Positions 45,775 to 55,136 are shown, counted from the stretch's first letter. The stretch is 64,000 bases of DNA from Cupriavidus metallidurans CH34 (GCF_000196015.1 NC_007974.2:1860001-1924000); one strand, 5' to 3'. Numbers and translations are program-made. Notes: a model not told the origin generated them from the letters alone.

Positions 45775-46772
45775 AGAAAATCGATATGCATGCCCACTTC
45801 TTTCCGCGCATCACGCGGGAAGAAGCCGCCGCGCTGGACGCGGACAACGCGCCATGGCTCGCCGTCGACAGCGATGGCGAATCGGGCCACATCATGGCCG
45901 GCGACAGACGTTTCCGGCCCGTCTATCGCGCGCTATGGGACCCCGCGCTGCGCATCGAGGAAATGGACCGCAACGGACTGGACATGCAGATCGTCTGCGC
46001 CACGCCGATCATGTTCGGTTATGGATACGACGCCAGCGCCGCAGCCACGTGGGCGCGCCGGATGAACGACCTCGCGCTCGAGCATTGCGCCTATCGCCCG
46101 CAGCGCCTGAAGGCGCTGGCACAGGTGCCGCTGCAGGACCTGGACCTGGCGTGCATCGAAGCCTCACGCGCCAGGGAGTCCGGCCACGTTGGCGTGCAAA
46201 TCGGCAATCACCTGGGTCCGCACGACCTGGATGACGAGCGCCTGGTCAGGTTCCTGGTGCATTGCGCGAACAACGATATTCCGGTGCTGGTGCATCCATG
46301 GGACATGATGACCGACGGGCGCATGAAAAAATGGATGCTGCCGTGGCTGGTATCGATGCCGGCGGAAACGCAACTCGGCATCCTCTCGTTGATCCTGTCC
46401 GGCGCGTTTGAGCGGATTCCGGAAACGCTGAAGCTCTGCTTCGCCCACGGCGGTGGTGGTTTTGCCTTCCTGCTGGGTCGCGCGGAGAACGCCTGGCATT
46501 GCCGGGACATCGTGCGGCAGGACTGTCCCCAGCCGCCCTCCCACTATCTGAAGCGGTTCTCCGTGGACAGCGCGGTATTCGACGATCGTTCGCTACGTCT
46601 GCTGGTGGAAGTCATGGGTGCCGACCACGTGATGCTGGGCTCGGACTACCCGTTTCCGCTCGGTGAACAGGAAATCGGCAAGCTGGTCGCCAACAGCCCC
46701 AACCTCGATGAAACGGACCGGGCGCGGATTCTGGCAGGCAATGCCATGCGCTTCTTCGGTCTGACAGGCTGA
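45771..46772 (+). CDS. nbaD: 2-amino-3-carboxymuconate 6-semialdehyde decarboxylase (ACMSD)
   Basis: A 333-residue amidohydrolase-fold enzyme. Zinc ligands: H7 and H9 in [11 protein letters not shown] in VLVHPWDMM near 175, and D292 in [10 protein letters not shown]; each is two residues earlier than the known Pseudomonas fluorescens ACMSD ligands (H9, H11, H177, D294). HPWDMM and [20 protein letters not shown] are characteristic. It decarboxylates ACMS to 2-aminomuconate semialdehyde, diverting it from quinolinate. It is the natural follow-on to the dioxygenase at 27907 and closes the operon. Confidence 0.96.
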   Translation: MKKIDMHAHFFPRITREEAAALDADNAPWLAVDSDGESGHIMAGDRRFRPVYRALWDPALRIEEMDRNGLDMQIVCATPIMFGYGYDASAAATWARRMNDLALEHCAYRPQRLKALAQVPLQDLDLACIEASRARESGHVGVQIGNHLGPHDLDDERLVRFLVHCANNDIPVLVHPWDMMTDGRMKKWMLPWLVSMPAETQLGILSLILSGAFERIPETLKLCFAHGGGGFAFLLGRAENAWHCRDIVRQDCPQPPSHYLKRFSVDSAVFDDRSLRLLVEVMGADHVMLGSDYPFPLGEQEIGKLVANSPNLDETDRARILAGNAMRFFGLTG

Positions 46773-46795
46773 GGACCCCGCTGCACATCGGTGCT

Positions 46796-46820
46796 CCGCC
46801 GCTGTATCGGACAGCGGCGG
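46796..46820. terminator. Bidirectional hairpin between ACMSD and GntR genes
   Basis: CCGCCGCTGT, ATCGG, ACAGCGGCGG: a perfect 10-bp stem between convergent genes. No T-run on either strand, but position suggests termination of the long operon. Confidence 0.65.
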
Positions 46821-46844
46821 ACTTGGATGCCGCCTCGCCCGGTA

Positions 46845-47510
46845 TCAGCCCGCGCTTTTCGCGCCGCCGCCCTGCTTCGACTGGATCAGTTCCATCACAT
46901 GCAGGGTGAGCCGCGTGGTGTGGCTGCGCATCGCCAGATAGGCCTGCTCGGGATGGCCGCCCAGCACTGCCTCCACGATCTGCTGGTGCTCGCGGTGCGA
47001 AACCTCGAAGCGGCGCTCGACGCCCGACTGCGCCGCGCGGAACGGCGCCAGCCGCTCGCGCAGGCTTTCCACCGCAGCTACCAGGGTCGCATTCTGGGTG
47101 CCTTGGCAGATCAGTTGATGAAAGCGATGGTTCAGGGTCAGGTAAGCGTCACTGTCGTGTTTCTCCGCAGCGGAGATGGCCTCTTCGTGCAGGAGTTCCA
47201 GCTGCCGGCGCTGCATCGCGCTCATACGCTGCGTGGCAATGCGGCAGCACAGCGACTCCAGTTCGCACAGTGCCTCGAGCATATCGGCGAGTTGCTCGGG
47301 GCTGGTGTTGATCACCACCCCGCCGCGACGCGGCACCAGTTCTATCAGGCCGCGTGCATCGAGCAGCCGCAGCGCCTCGCGCACTGGCGTGCGCGATACC
47401 TGGAAACGCTCGGCCAGCGCAGGCTCCTCGAGCTTCGCGCCGGGCGGCAGCGCGCCCGAGATGATCTCGTCGGCAAGTTGCTGGCCAATTTGGGAAGCGA
47501 TGGTGGTCAC
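46845..47510 (-). CDS. GntR-family regulator (FCD subgroup)
   Basis: A 221-residue protein: winged HTH at residues 4-70 (IASQIGQQLADEIISGALPP, then LAERFQVSRTPVREALRLL) and an all-helical FCD domain (80-210) with the metal-binding pattern HFHQLICQ-type His and SHREHQQIV. FCD regulators are usually repressors released by a carboxylate-type ligand. It is the most likely binder of the GTGTATACAC sites at 25086, 29759, 34389 and 47627. Its own promoter region is shared with the VOC gene at 47715. Confidence 0.93.
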   Translation of the reverse strand: MTTIASQIGQQLADEIISGALPPGAKLEEPALAERFQVSRTPVREALRLLDARGLIELVPRRGGVVINTSPEQLADMLEALCELESLCCRIATQRMSAMQRRQLELLHEEAISAAEKHDSDAYLTLNHRFHQLICQGTQNATLVAAVESLRERLAPFRAAQSGVERRFEVSHREHQQIVEAVLGGHPEQAYLAMRSHTTRLTLHVMELIQSKQGGGAKSAG

Positions 47511-47606
47511 GGTGTCCTCAGGTCTGGTACGCGCTGGATGCGACGCAATTATACGCGATGAAGACTGGTTATTTTTATTTACCCATGTGAGTACTTTTTT
47601 CTTCTA

Positions 47607-47635
47607 TTGAACACACTTTGTGTGTAGTGTATACA
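47607..47635 (+). promoter_or_regulatory. Promoter of the VOC gene
   Basis: TTGAAC at 47607-47612, 17 bp, TATACA at 47630-47635. The -10 element is inside the GTGTATACAC palindrome (47627-47636), as expected for a repressor site. Confidence 0.55.
47611..47625. promoter_or_regulatory. Inverted repeat ACACAC-TTT-GTGTGT
   Basis: A perfect 6-bp inverted repeat with a 3-base centre, one base before the site D palindrome. May be a second regulator site. Confidence 0.5.
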
Positions 47636-47636
47636 C
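47627..47636. promoter_or_regulatory. Operator-like palindrome GTGTATACAC, site D
   Basis: A perfect 10-bp palindrome identical to site A, between the GntR gene and the VOC gene. Confidence 0.75.
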
Positions 47637-47714
47637 GTACGTCGAATCGAGCCCGGGCGTTCAACCTGAGTCCGCAACGACGACAACACACTGACCACAA
47701 AGAGGAGCACACCC

Positions 47715-48188
47715 ATGAGCAGCAAACTGCGCCATATCGCCTTGTCCGTCCCGGACCCCTGGGCCGCGGCCGAGTTCTATCAGCAGGCCTTTGGCTTCCG
47801 CAAAGTCGGCGAGACGGATTCGTCGCTGGCACGCGGCGTCTATCTGACTGACGGCACGATCAGCATCGCCCTGCTGAACTACAAGAGCGACCACGCTGCC
47901 GGCGAAGACCGCGGCAAGGACTTCGTCGGGCTCCATCACATCGGCGTGTGGGTCGACGACATCGTCGAGGCACGCAAGACCGTGGAAGCAGCCGGCGGCC
48001 GCTATTACATGGGCGAAGTCCCCGTGAAGGGCAACATCTTCTACGAGGTGAAGTACCGCGACCCGAACGGCATCATCATCGACCTGACCGACCACGGCTG
48101 GGGCGGCGCCTCCAAGGAAGCAAACGGCGGCGACGAGGGTCCGGCCCTGCGCAATCCCGACCTGAAGGCCGACCGCAGCGGCATCTGA
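47715..48188 (+). CDS. VOC family protein
   Basis: A 157-residue protein. MSSKLRHIALSVPDPWAAAE (metal His 7 region), FVGLHHIGVWVDDIVEA (His) and EVKYRDPNGIIIDLTDHGW place the metal ligands as in glyoxalase and extradiol families, though the last acidic position is Asp. Divergent from the GntR gene, with operator-like sites in its promoter, so it is likely to belong to the same regulon. Reaction unknown; a detoxifying role for a reactive semialdehyde is possible. Confidence 0.88.
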   Translation: MSSKLRHIALSVPDPWAAAEFYQQAFGFRKVGETDSSLARGVYLTDGTISIALLNYKSDHAAGEDRGKDFVGLHHIGVWVDDIVEARKTVEAAGGRYYMGEVPVKGNIFYEVKYRDPNGIIIDLTDHGWGGASKEANGGDEGPALRNPDLKADRSGI

Positions 48189-48822
48189 CGGGCCCCCACG
48201 CGCCGCCGGCGCCCTGGTCGGGGAGACACGGGCACCCGGCGCGCGCCAGCCCTGCCCTGCATCCGTGCGAACGCACGGCGCGCAGGGTTGCGCGTCGTGG
48301 CCATCAACTCGGCCATCAACTCGGCCATCAAGGCATCCCCCGACCCCGATGCGCGGTCGCCGCTTTGCTCAGCCGGTTCTGCAAGATTTCCTCGCTTGCC
48401 TCGCGTGCGTATCGAAGGCCGCATGGAATCTACGTCATGAAACACCTCGTTCCGAGGCTGGCAAGCATGACGTCGCCCGGGCCGGCCGATGCTGGCGCCC
48501 TATCGCATTCGTATCCCGTCTCGCAGTTGATGGGTCAGGTCCGGTGTCCGAGATCGGCCATTTTCGGCCGTTTGCTCTCACGGTCATACGGTCATACAAG
48601 CGACCGGTCCGATCCAGCAACGGACCTTCGTGCTCGGATTGTGTTCTGCTGGTCGCCGGCCATAGCTGTCGCCTACCGTCCGAACTCTCCAAAACGCAAG
48701 CTGATTTCCAGCGGACAGGCTACGGTCACATCGATCAGTAATGCATGGGCGTGGGCGCTGGGACGGTACAGTTACCGTTCGGGCGGATCTTGCTAAAGAC
48801 CGCAGCGTTGTTTCCTGTTTGC
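48189..48822. other. Gap with tandem repeat
   Basis: About 630 bp without a recognisable gene. It holds the 12-bp tandem repeat at 48299-48334 and a short direct repeat ACGGTCATACGGTCATACAA near 48578-48599. Confidence 0.5.
48299..48334. repeat. 12-bp tandem repeat, three units
   Basis: GGCCATCAACTC at 48299 and 48311 (identical) and GGCCATCAAGGC at 48323. Related to the minus-strand unit at 3850-3897. Confidence 0.75.
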
Positions 48823-50013
48823 TCAGTCCGCTGGCCGTCTTCGCACGGAGGAAGGAACATGGCTCGCAGGCACTGCCATATCTTCCTCGACGAAACGGAG
48901 CAAAGCCTCGGCCAGTGCCTCTCGCGGATACGCGTTTTGCGTGACGAACAACGATCCGACCGTGTCATGCGTACGTGCGATGGGCACGGCGAGCGCCCAA
49001 TGGTCAGCGTTGACATAGCCAAGAAGCGTACTCCCGGGCACGATCTGGTCATAGAAAATCATCTGGCTGTCGTTGCGCGCGTCGATGCGGGACAGCTTGT
49101 TGTAGCTCGATCTGAGAATCGACGAAATGCGCTCCGGTTGCGGGAACGTGACGATCGAGTAGATGGGCAGATCGTATGGCAGAGGGTTCTGTGCAAGCCA
49201 TGCTTTGCGTGTCTGAGGCCGCAAGCTCTCCACCGCACCGCCATCTCCCGACGAGCACGTCGCACCCGGGAAGTGCCGCAGCAAGTCGGCCTGATACTGC
49301 TCGGCATCATTGGCGAGTGGCGACCCACCGACGGCGCCGGCCGCGCTAACCACGGCGGCCACACGGCTGCGGATCTCTGGGTACGTGACGACGGCCTCGA
49401 GGATATCGGGTGCGCCCTTTGAATAGCCCATCAATACAATGCGCGGTTCGTTGACCGCGAGCGACATGTCCATGATCGCGTCACGGATCTGACGGGCGTT
49501 GTTCGTCGAACTCGAAAGCGCGTCGACGGTGATCATCGTCGCGTCATAGCCGAATTCGCGCAAATGGGTTACGACAGTTCCCGGTGGATCCAGCCATGGC
49601 TTAAAACATTCGTACCCGATGCCTGCCACAACTGCTGCGATGAGATGCCGTTTCGATGGACCGAGATCGACAGGCTTGCCGGTGCCAGCAGGTTCGCTGC
49701 CCACACGGGTCAGTGCCTCGTCGCAAGGACGGTAATCGGGAAGGGCTGAGCCACGGGTCTGGAGCACAGCACAATAGATTTCGCGAAAGCGCCCCCGCTT
49801 GTCCGTCACTCCGGCGAGGGGCGCCGGCACCAGCACGAGCGGAGGCGTATCAGTCGAATAGGGGACGATCGGCTTCGATGCACATGCACCGAGCACGAGG
49901 CTCGCCACGAGCGCCGTCGAGCACGCGAAGCTCGCCAACCATGCACGGATCACGCGGAACGCCGGCGTCGCACCGTCGGCTTGTGATTCAGTGCTCAGCG
50001 TGTCGAGCTGCAT
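48823..50013 (-). CDS. Lipoprotein alpha/beta hydrolase
   Basis: A 396-residue protein starting MQLDTLSTESQADGATPAFR; the ATG at 50013 follows AGGAGAG. A long signal region ends in lipobox LGAC, C44. The hydrolase core has the nucleophile motif GYSKG (RIVLMGYSKGAPDILEAV) and a probable histidine near HWALAVPIART. The rest carries conserved stretches (GYECFKPWLDPPGTVVTHLR, then RKAWLAQNPLPYDLPIYSIV). It overlaps the upstream lipoprotein gene by 26 bp. It probably acts on a lipid or ester at the periplasmic side; substrate unknown. A broken copy lies at 52735. Confidence 0.8.
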   Translation of the reverse strand: MQLDTLSTESQADGATPAFRVIRAWLASFACSTALVASLVLGACASKPIVPYSTDTPPLVLVPAPLAGVTDKRGRFREIYCAVLQTRGSALPDYRPCDEALTRVGSEPAGTGKPVDLGPSKRHLIAAVVAGIGYECFKPWLDPPGTVVTHLREFGYDATMITVDALSSSTNNARQIRDAIMDMSLAVNEPRIVLMGYSKGAPDILEAVVTYPEIRSRVAAVVSAAGAVGGSPLANDAEQYQADLLRHFPGATCSSGDGGAVESLRPQTRKAWLAQNPLPYDLPIYSIVTFPQPERISSILRSSYNKLSRIDARNDSQMIFYDQIVPGSTLLGYVNADHWALAVPIARTHDTVGSLFVTQNAYPREALAEALLRFVEEDMAVPASHVPSSVRRRPAD

Positions 50014-51256
50014 CGTCGCTCTCCTCGCTTTGGAAACGCTCTCGCTGCTCAAGATAGGGCACCCAGTCAAGAAACTGCACATCCGAAACGCTGAGCGGAC
50101 GGGTCACGAAAAACAGAACCGCACGTAACCCGTCGGTGTGGTAAGTCGCATTGCCCAGTGTCGTCCGCGGATAATGCAGCGAAGCAGCACCGACGCCATA
50201 CACGAAGCCGAGCTTCTCGAGGCCGCCCGAATACATCATGTCCTGGACAAACAGATTTCTGGCCTCATCGACGTCACTTTGCAAGAGCACGGATTGATCG
50301 TCGGTACGTGCGAAACGCCCGCCAACGGGGCGTCCAACTTGGGCGACGAAGACAGGCTGCCCCTGAAATCGAATGGGCGTGAGCCATCCGCGTATCCATA
50401 TCGCAGGTGCGCCGGCCTGTGCCTGCTTGCGCGTGACTACGTCCGGTTGACGGTCTAACACCCGCTGAGGGAGGTCGGACTGGCGCAGATCGCGCCGGTA
50501 GTTTCGACGCACTGCCGCAGCGCTGATGTCGTCGATCTCGCCGACAATCACCGCGTTCAATGGATCGCCCTGACCGGTGCCGCTTGCATCCGTGGCGCAG
50601 GCTGGCAGCGTCTCGAGTGCGGCCCGCAGCGACGCCAGGTCGGTGTAGTTCTGGATGTCGGCTTCGGGGTAGCGGAATATGAGCAGCGACCGCGATGCGG
50701 CCATAGAGCGTTCGTCGTCTGGCACCTGCAGATACAGCGTGAACGGTATCAAGGTATTGCTGCCGAAGAAATCGATATTGACGAACTTTGTGATGTAGTC
50801 GGGATTGGTGAACAGCAGGCCGGCGCGGGTCTGCCCGGGCTGGATGGGGTTCCTGAACCCAAGACCGTTGAAGTAAGCGTCGATGCGCCGGTTAATCGTC
50901 CCGCCAAGCAGGGTGTGCAACGACCATGCCACCTCGAGCGGCGAGAAGTAGTCCGGGTCGGTGCCCGAACGCAGCAGCCACAGCGGTTGGGCCGTCCCGT
51001 TATGGATCTCCACCCATACCGGCTGCACGCGCATCCTCGTCACGTCGGCACCTAGCATGCGCTTGCTATCCTCCTTGCCGAGTACGGTCGCACTGACACG
51101 CACGTCGCGGCTGGTCGCGCTGATGGCGCGCTCGCGCAGCGGACCGTCGCCGGCATCGGTGGGCGGCTGCCATGTTGCGCACGCACCGAGCGCAAGCAGC
51201 AGAGCGCTGGATGCACCGCGTCGCAACAAGACGCACAGGCGCCCGGACGCACTCAT
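49988..51256 (-). CDS. Lipoprotein with LssY C-terminal-like domain
   Basis: A 422-residue protein. Signal MSASGRLCVLLRRGASSALL then LALGAC, lipid cysteine C26. The C-terminal half (about 270-400) matches the LssY_C pattern: WIRGWLTPIRFQGQPVFVAQ, VDEARNLFVQDMMYSGGLEK, LGFVYGVG and HTDGLRAVLFFV. The N-terminal 270 residues are a beta-rich domain shared with the gene at 51253. LssY_C is best known from a PAP2-fused Legionella protein; here it is a stand-alone lipoprotein, probably facing the periplasm. Start overlaps the previous stop by 4 bp. Confidence 0.82.
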   Translation of the reverse strand: MSASGRLCVLLRRGASSALLLALGACATWQPPTDAGDGPLRERAISATSRDVRVSATVLGKEDSKRMLGADVTRMRVQPVWVEIHNGTAQPLWLLRSGTDPDYFSPLEVAWSLHTLLGGTINRRIDAYFNGLGFRNPIQPGQTRAGLLFTNPDYITKFVNIDFFGSNTLIPFTLYLQVPDDERSMAASRSLLIFRYPEADIQNYTDLASLRAALETLPACATDASGTGQGDPLNAVIVGEIDDISAAAVRRNYRRDLRQSDLPQRVLDRQPDVVTRKQAQAGAPAIWIRGWLTPIRFQGQPVFVAQVGRPVGGRFARTDDQSVLLQSDVDEARNLFVQDMMYSGGLEKLGFVYGVGAASLHYPRTTLGNATYHTDGLRAVLFFVTRPLSVSDVQFLDWVPYLEQRERFQSEESDDAARHAEH

Positions 51257-52566
51257 GGCTTCGCTCCGGGCTTGATTTCAGTGTTTGTTGTCGAAGTTGG
51301 ATACTTGAGCAAGTCTTCCATGTTCCACGGAAACAGGCTGATTCCCGAGAGCAATGTCGGCGCGCGGTCGAACACCAGTACGACACGGTATCCATTCGTG
51401 TAGTAGGGGTCAGTCGTCAGATTTTCGCGCGGCGCGTCCGGCCGTGCGCCGCCAACGCCCCCGACGAATCCGACCTTGACGAGATTCTGCGAATACCCCA
51501 TGTCCTCCGTGAGCGCCGCGCGGGCTTCGTCGACGTCAGGGTCGATCTTGTGGGTGACAAGCGTTGGCGAGTGAGTCGTAAGACGGACGCCGATGTCACG
51601 GCTAATCTGGCCTATCCAGACGGGCTTGCCCTGGTAGCGCATTGGAGTCAGCCAGAGTCGCAGATGGTTGCGCTGGTGGATGGTATCCCGCGCCTTCTGC
51701 AATGCGAGATCCTGCGGGCGCCCGAAGACATACAGATCGCTTACGGGCGCGTTGGCATAGCGCTCGCCAGACAGGGCCGACGTGATCATCTTCATGATCG
51801 CGCCTGACCACTTCTGCTCGGCCGGTTGCCAGCCCCGGCGCACGAGCGCGGGAAACGCGTCGTCCAGCCCGCCCACGATCACCAGATTGAGCGGATCACC
51901 ATTCATCGAACCGTCTTCGTTGGTCGAGCAGCAAGGCAGCGCTTCGAGCACCGCACGAAATGCGTCGTCGTCCGTGTAGTCCACGATTTTGTCGGGCGGA
52001 TAGACGTCGCGCAGAAAAACTTCACTGGCCTTGTAGTCGGCCCGGAAGCCTGGGACTGGTATCAGGATCGAGAATGTCGTTGCGCGACTACTCGCGACCA
52101 GGTCCAGTTGAACGAGCTTGACAGCCGCGTTCAGGTTGGTGAGCACAAAGCCCGAGACCGTCTTCCCCGGTGGGATGGAATTGTGAAAAGCGAGCGCGCC
52201 AAAGCGCGCCTCGAGCCTGGCTGCGACATCTTGCGACGCGCCGTCAGCGAACGCTTCGGCCCCTTCAGATGCGGGAAGGAAGTTCGGGTCCATGCCTGGC
52301 GACAGCAGGAAGTAATTGCGATCGTCGTTGTTCTGCACCTCGACCCATACCGGCTGAATCTTCTTCTTTGCCAGAGGGACACCATACACGGCGGCGCTTT
52401 CCTCTGCGGAAAGAACGGCTGCCGATACACGCAATGCGCCCTGGACGCGAGTCACCGCGCGGCTGCGGTAATCACTTCCTGATACATCGGCAGGTGGGAC
52501 GGCACAGCCAGCGATCGAGCAGGCGATGATCACGACAGCCAAAATGTGCGTCTCGATGCATTTCAT
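51253..52566 (-). CDS. Lipoprotein with LssY C-terminal-like domain
   Basis: A 437-residue protein starting MKCIETHILAVVIIACSIAG with lipobox IAGC, C21. ATG at 52566 is 5 bases from AGAGG; the ATG at 52569 is the alternative. The plan is that of the protein at 49988: N-terminal domain with IQPVWVEVQNNDDRNYFLLS, then LssY_C with RLWLTPMRYQGKPVWIGQIS, DVDEARAALTEDMGYSQNLV and KVGFVGGVGG, then DPYYTNGYRVVLVF. First gene of a three-lipoprotein operon. Shared partner or substrate is likely; function not known. Confidence 0.82.
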   Translation of the reverse strand: MKCIETHILAVVIIACSIAGCAVPPADVSGSDYRSRAVTRVQGALRVSAAVLSAEESAAVYGVPLAKKKIQPVWVEVQNNDDRNYFLLSPGMDPNFLPASEGAEAFADGASQDVAARLEARFGALAFHNSIPPGKTVSGFVLTNLNAAVKLVQLDLVASSRATTFSILIPVPGFRADYKASEVFLRDVYPPDKIVDYTDDDAFRAVLEALPCCSTNEDGSMNGDPLNLVIVGGLDDAFPALVRRGWQPAEQKWSGAIMKMITSALSGERYANAPVSDLYVFGRPQDLALQKARDTIHQRNHLRLWLTPMRYQGKPVWIGQISRDIGVRLTTHSPTLVTHKIDPDVDEARAALTEDMGYSQNLVKVGFVGGVGGARPDAPRENLTTDPYYTNGYRVVLVFDRAPTLLSGISLFPWNMEDLLKYPTSTTNTEIKPGAKP

Positions 52567-52734
52567 CATGGCCTCTCGCGAGTATGGCCGGCGCTTGTAA
52601 CGCACACTCCCGGTTGCATCGCGTTTCTGCGGGCCCGCGTGAGTCGCTCAAATGGCACTTCACGTGATGAGAAATAATTATAGGTCGCCGACGGTCCGCC
52701 TGAAGGTCTTGTGTGCCTTCGCCGCCAGATTCGC

Positions 52735-53030
52735 GGTGGCGGCGGTGCTGAGTGCAGGCGCGATTGGCGGTTACCTCTCGACAACTACGCGGAGAAGTAC
52801 CAAGCCGTACTGCTGCAATATCTTCCGGGCTCGACCTGCACATCGGGTGATGGTTGGGCCGTGCATAGCCTAGGACTGACGACCCGCAAAGCGTGGCTCG
52901 CTCGCGCAGCACCCGCTTCCGGGCGAACTGCATTACTACTCGATCATAAGATTCCCTGAGTCGGAACGCATCTCGTCTATCCTGAAAACGAGCTACAGCA
53001 AGCTCTCGCGCGTTGACTCCGACTGTTTTT
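52735..53030 (+). pseudogene. Broken inverted copy of the lipoprotein alpha/beta hydrolase
   Basis: On the plus strand, frames joined across at least two slips read AAVLSAGAIGG, DNYAEKYQAVLLQYLPGSTC, GDGWAVHSLGLTTRKAWLA, PLPGELHYYSIIRFPESERI and SSILKTSYSKLSRVDSD. This parallels AAVVSAAGAVGG to SRIDARND of the protein at 48823. The Ser nucleophile part and the start are missing. It lies in opposite orientation on the other side of the two LssY_C genes. Confidence 0.8.
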
Positions 53031-53120
53031 GTCGCAGCAGCATAATTGAAAAGACGTGGGCAGAAGTGTGACGCGGTAGTGCTGTACACGATGAGTTTCA
53101 ACCACGATGGAGAACAAATC

Positions 53121-53687
53121 ATGCTTAAACGTCTGATATCGATTCTCGCAGTCTTGTCGCTGCTGTTACCGATTTCTTCTGCCTGGGCGGACGAGTACAC
53201 CGACACGATCAAACTCTTCAAGAATGCAGGAGAAAGTGGCCAGCTCCTCAAATCTGCTTACGGCTACGCGGTATTTCCTACAATTGGCAAGGGGGCTGTC
53301 GGCATAGGTGGGGCCCATGGCAAGGGCCGTGTGTACGAAAAGGGAAAGTATATCGGCGACACGTCGATGACCCAGGTGACCGTGGGCCTGCAGCTCGGCG
53401 GCGAAGCCTATAGCGAGATGATCGTGTTCGAGGATGAACGGGCGCTCAAGGAATTTACCGGTGGTAACTTTGAGTTCGGCGCAGATGCCTCTGCGGTTGC
53501 GATTACGGCGGCTGCGGGCGCACAGACAAGCACGACAGGCACGTCTGCGCGTGCGAGCGCCGGCAAGAAAGACGCCAAGACCGCGGGTGGCTATCACAAG
53601 GGCATGGCGACATTTACAGTGACCAAGGGCGGCTTGATGTACGAGGCGAGCATTGGTGGCCAGAAGTTCAGCTACAAGCCTCACTGA
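53121..53687 (+). CDS. SYLF-domain (YSC84-like, lipid-binding) protein
   Basis: A 188-residue protein. ATG at 53121; signal peptide MLKRLISILAVLSLLLPISS then AWA. SYLF domain features: KLFKNAGESGQLLKSAYGYA, VFPTIGKGAVGIGGAHGKGR, VGLQLGGEAYSEMIVFEDER and GNFEFGADASAVAITAAAGA, with the C-terminal FTVTKGGLMYEASIGGQKFS. SYLF domains bind phosphoinositides in eukaryotes; bacterial members are exported and poorly defined. Not part of the lipoprotein operon (opposite strand) but adjacent to it. Confidence 0.9.
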   Translation: MLKRLISILAVLSLLLPISSAWADEYTDTIKLFKNAGESGQLLKSAYGYAVFPTIGKGAVGIGGAHGKGRVYEKGKYIGDTSMTQVTVGLQLGGEAYSEMIVFEDERALKEFTGGNFEFGADASAVAITAAAGAQTSTTGTSARASAGKKDAKTAGGYHKGMATFTVTKGGLMYEASIGGQKFSYKPH

Positions 53688-54111
53688 CTCTCGCTACGGG
53701 GGGCAAAAAATCAATGAGCTTGTTCTCAGGGCTTAGGGGAAGCGACCTGGATACGCTTTTGTTCTTGGCCTCACCTCCGTTATCAGAAGTAGTATCGCCA
53801 GTCGAATACTTGTATTAGCACCACAAGCCATACGGTGTGCAGAGATGGAGCAGCGGCGCAGATCGATAAAACTGTCCAGGCGCCGGTCGGGACATCCGCA
53901 CCGGCGAGGAACACCTGTCGAAAATCCCACGAGGAACGATGACAGCTCCGCCTCGGAAGCAGTCGTTCAGATGGTCCCACCCCGATTGGCCGCAATGGGT
54001 CGATCAGCGACAACCATGACCCTGGCGATTGGCGCCCGCTCAGATCGTCCAGGAAGATCGATCAACCCGTCTTCGTTCAGCCTATTCGCCAGCTCGTACT
54101 GCCCTCCCCCG
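53688..54111. other. Gap without recognisable gene
   Basis: About 420 bp between the SYLF gene and the end of the LysR gene. Short open frames only; no repeat or RNA seen. Confidence 0.5.
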
Positions 54112-55038
54112 TCAACCCTGTTGCCCCGATACGAAAGCGCCAGCCGGTTCGCTTTGGCGAGCCTCCGCCAGAATCCAGTCCAGAAATGCATTCTGCGCGG
54201 CGCTCCGTGGCCGCTGTGCGTCGACACAGGTGAAATAGCCGCGCCCGGTGTCGACTCGCAAATCAAAAGGCATCACCAGTTCACCGGCTTCCAGCTCGCG
54301 TTCGATCAGGCAGGGTTGCGTTAGCGCGATACCCAGTCCGGCCTTCGCCGCAAAGATCAGATTGATGCTCAGGTCGTAGCCTGGGCCCAGCTTGGGTGCG
54401 ACCCCGAGTCCGGCCACCTTGGCCCAGAGCGCCCAGTTTTCCGGGAAGTTCGTATGGTGGAGCAGCGCCTCTTCAAGCAAGTCTCTGGGACGCTTCAGGC
54501 GCGAAAGCAACGATGGCGCGCAGACCGGAACGAGTTCGCGTCCGAGAAGGTATTTCACCTGCATTCTGGCCGGCCAACGTCGCTTGGGACGCTTCACCTC
54601 AATCCAGATGTCGATGTCATCGCGGCTGAAGTCTTCGTCATGGCGAAATTGCCGCATTTCGACGTCCACATCCGGGTGCGCCGCCCTGAAGCGCGCGAGG
54701 CGGGGAAGCAGCCATTGAGTACCGAGCGTGGGAATCACGCTCAGCCGCAGTTTCCCGTCAGCGCGTGGCCCCTGAAGTCTGGTCGCCGCAGCCTCGAGGG
54801 CCAGCACATGGCGCTCCGTCAACTTGCGTAACTGGCGGCCTTCTTCGGTCAGCGCCACACCCTGCGATGATCGCTCGAACAACTGGCAATCACCCAGGTG
54901 CTGCTCCAGACGTTGCACGGCTCTGCTGACAGCCGCCTGGGTGACGCAAAGTTCCTCGGCCGCCAGGCGGAAGCTGCGCAGGCGACTCACCGCCAGAAAG
55001 GCATGCAGTTCCACCAGTGAAGGAGAGCGAATTTTCAT
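54112..55038 (-). CDS. LysR-family regulator (GcvA-like)
   Basis: A 308-residue protein. HTH at about 9-66: FLAVSRLRSFRLAAEELCVT, then QAAVSRAVQRLEQHLGDCQL. The effector domain starts GKLRLSVIPTLGTQWLLPRL and has FRHDEDFSRDDIDIWIEVKR, typical of the GcvA/AmpR branch. It is divergent from the Bug and M20 amidohydrolase genes (98 bp apart), so it most likely regulates them. No effector can be assigned. Confidence 0.92.
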   Translation of the reverse strand: MKIRSPSLVELHAFLAVSRLRSFRLAAEELCVTQAAVSRAVQRLEQHLGDCQLFERSSQGVALTEEGRQLRKLTERHVLALEAAATRLQGPRADGKLRLSVIPTLGTQWLLPRLARFRAAHPDVDVEMRQFRHDEDFSRDDIDIWIEVKRPKRRWPARMQVKYLLGRELVPVCAPSLLSRLKRPRDLLEEALLHHTNFPENWALWAKVAGLGVAPKLGPGYDLSINLIFAAKAGLGIALTQPCLIERELEAGELVMPFDLRVDTGRGYFTCVDAQRPRSAAQNAFLDWILAEARQSEPAGAFVSGQQG

Positions 55039-55136
55039 GGGTCATTACATTTTGTTATCGTGCTCAATGGTTTTGTCGTTTGCTTGCGGATCTGCGTCTG
55101 CTTAACCTTCGGACAACGCTAACTCGCACGCCGGCA

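Noticed and set aside
47948..48796. A 282-residue plus-strand frame extending past the VOC gene
   Set aside because: It overlaps the VOC gene in another frame and its tail is the tandem repeat and low-complexity DNA.
53046..53120. Extended start of the SYLF protein
   Set aside because: The ATG at 53121 begins a clean signal peptide; the upstream codons overlap the end of the pseudogene region.
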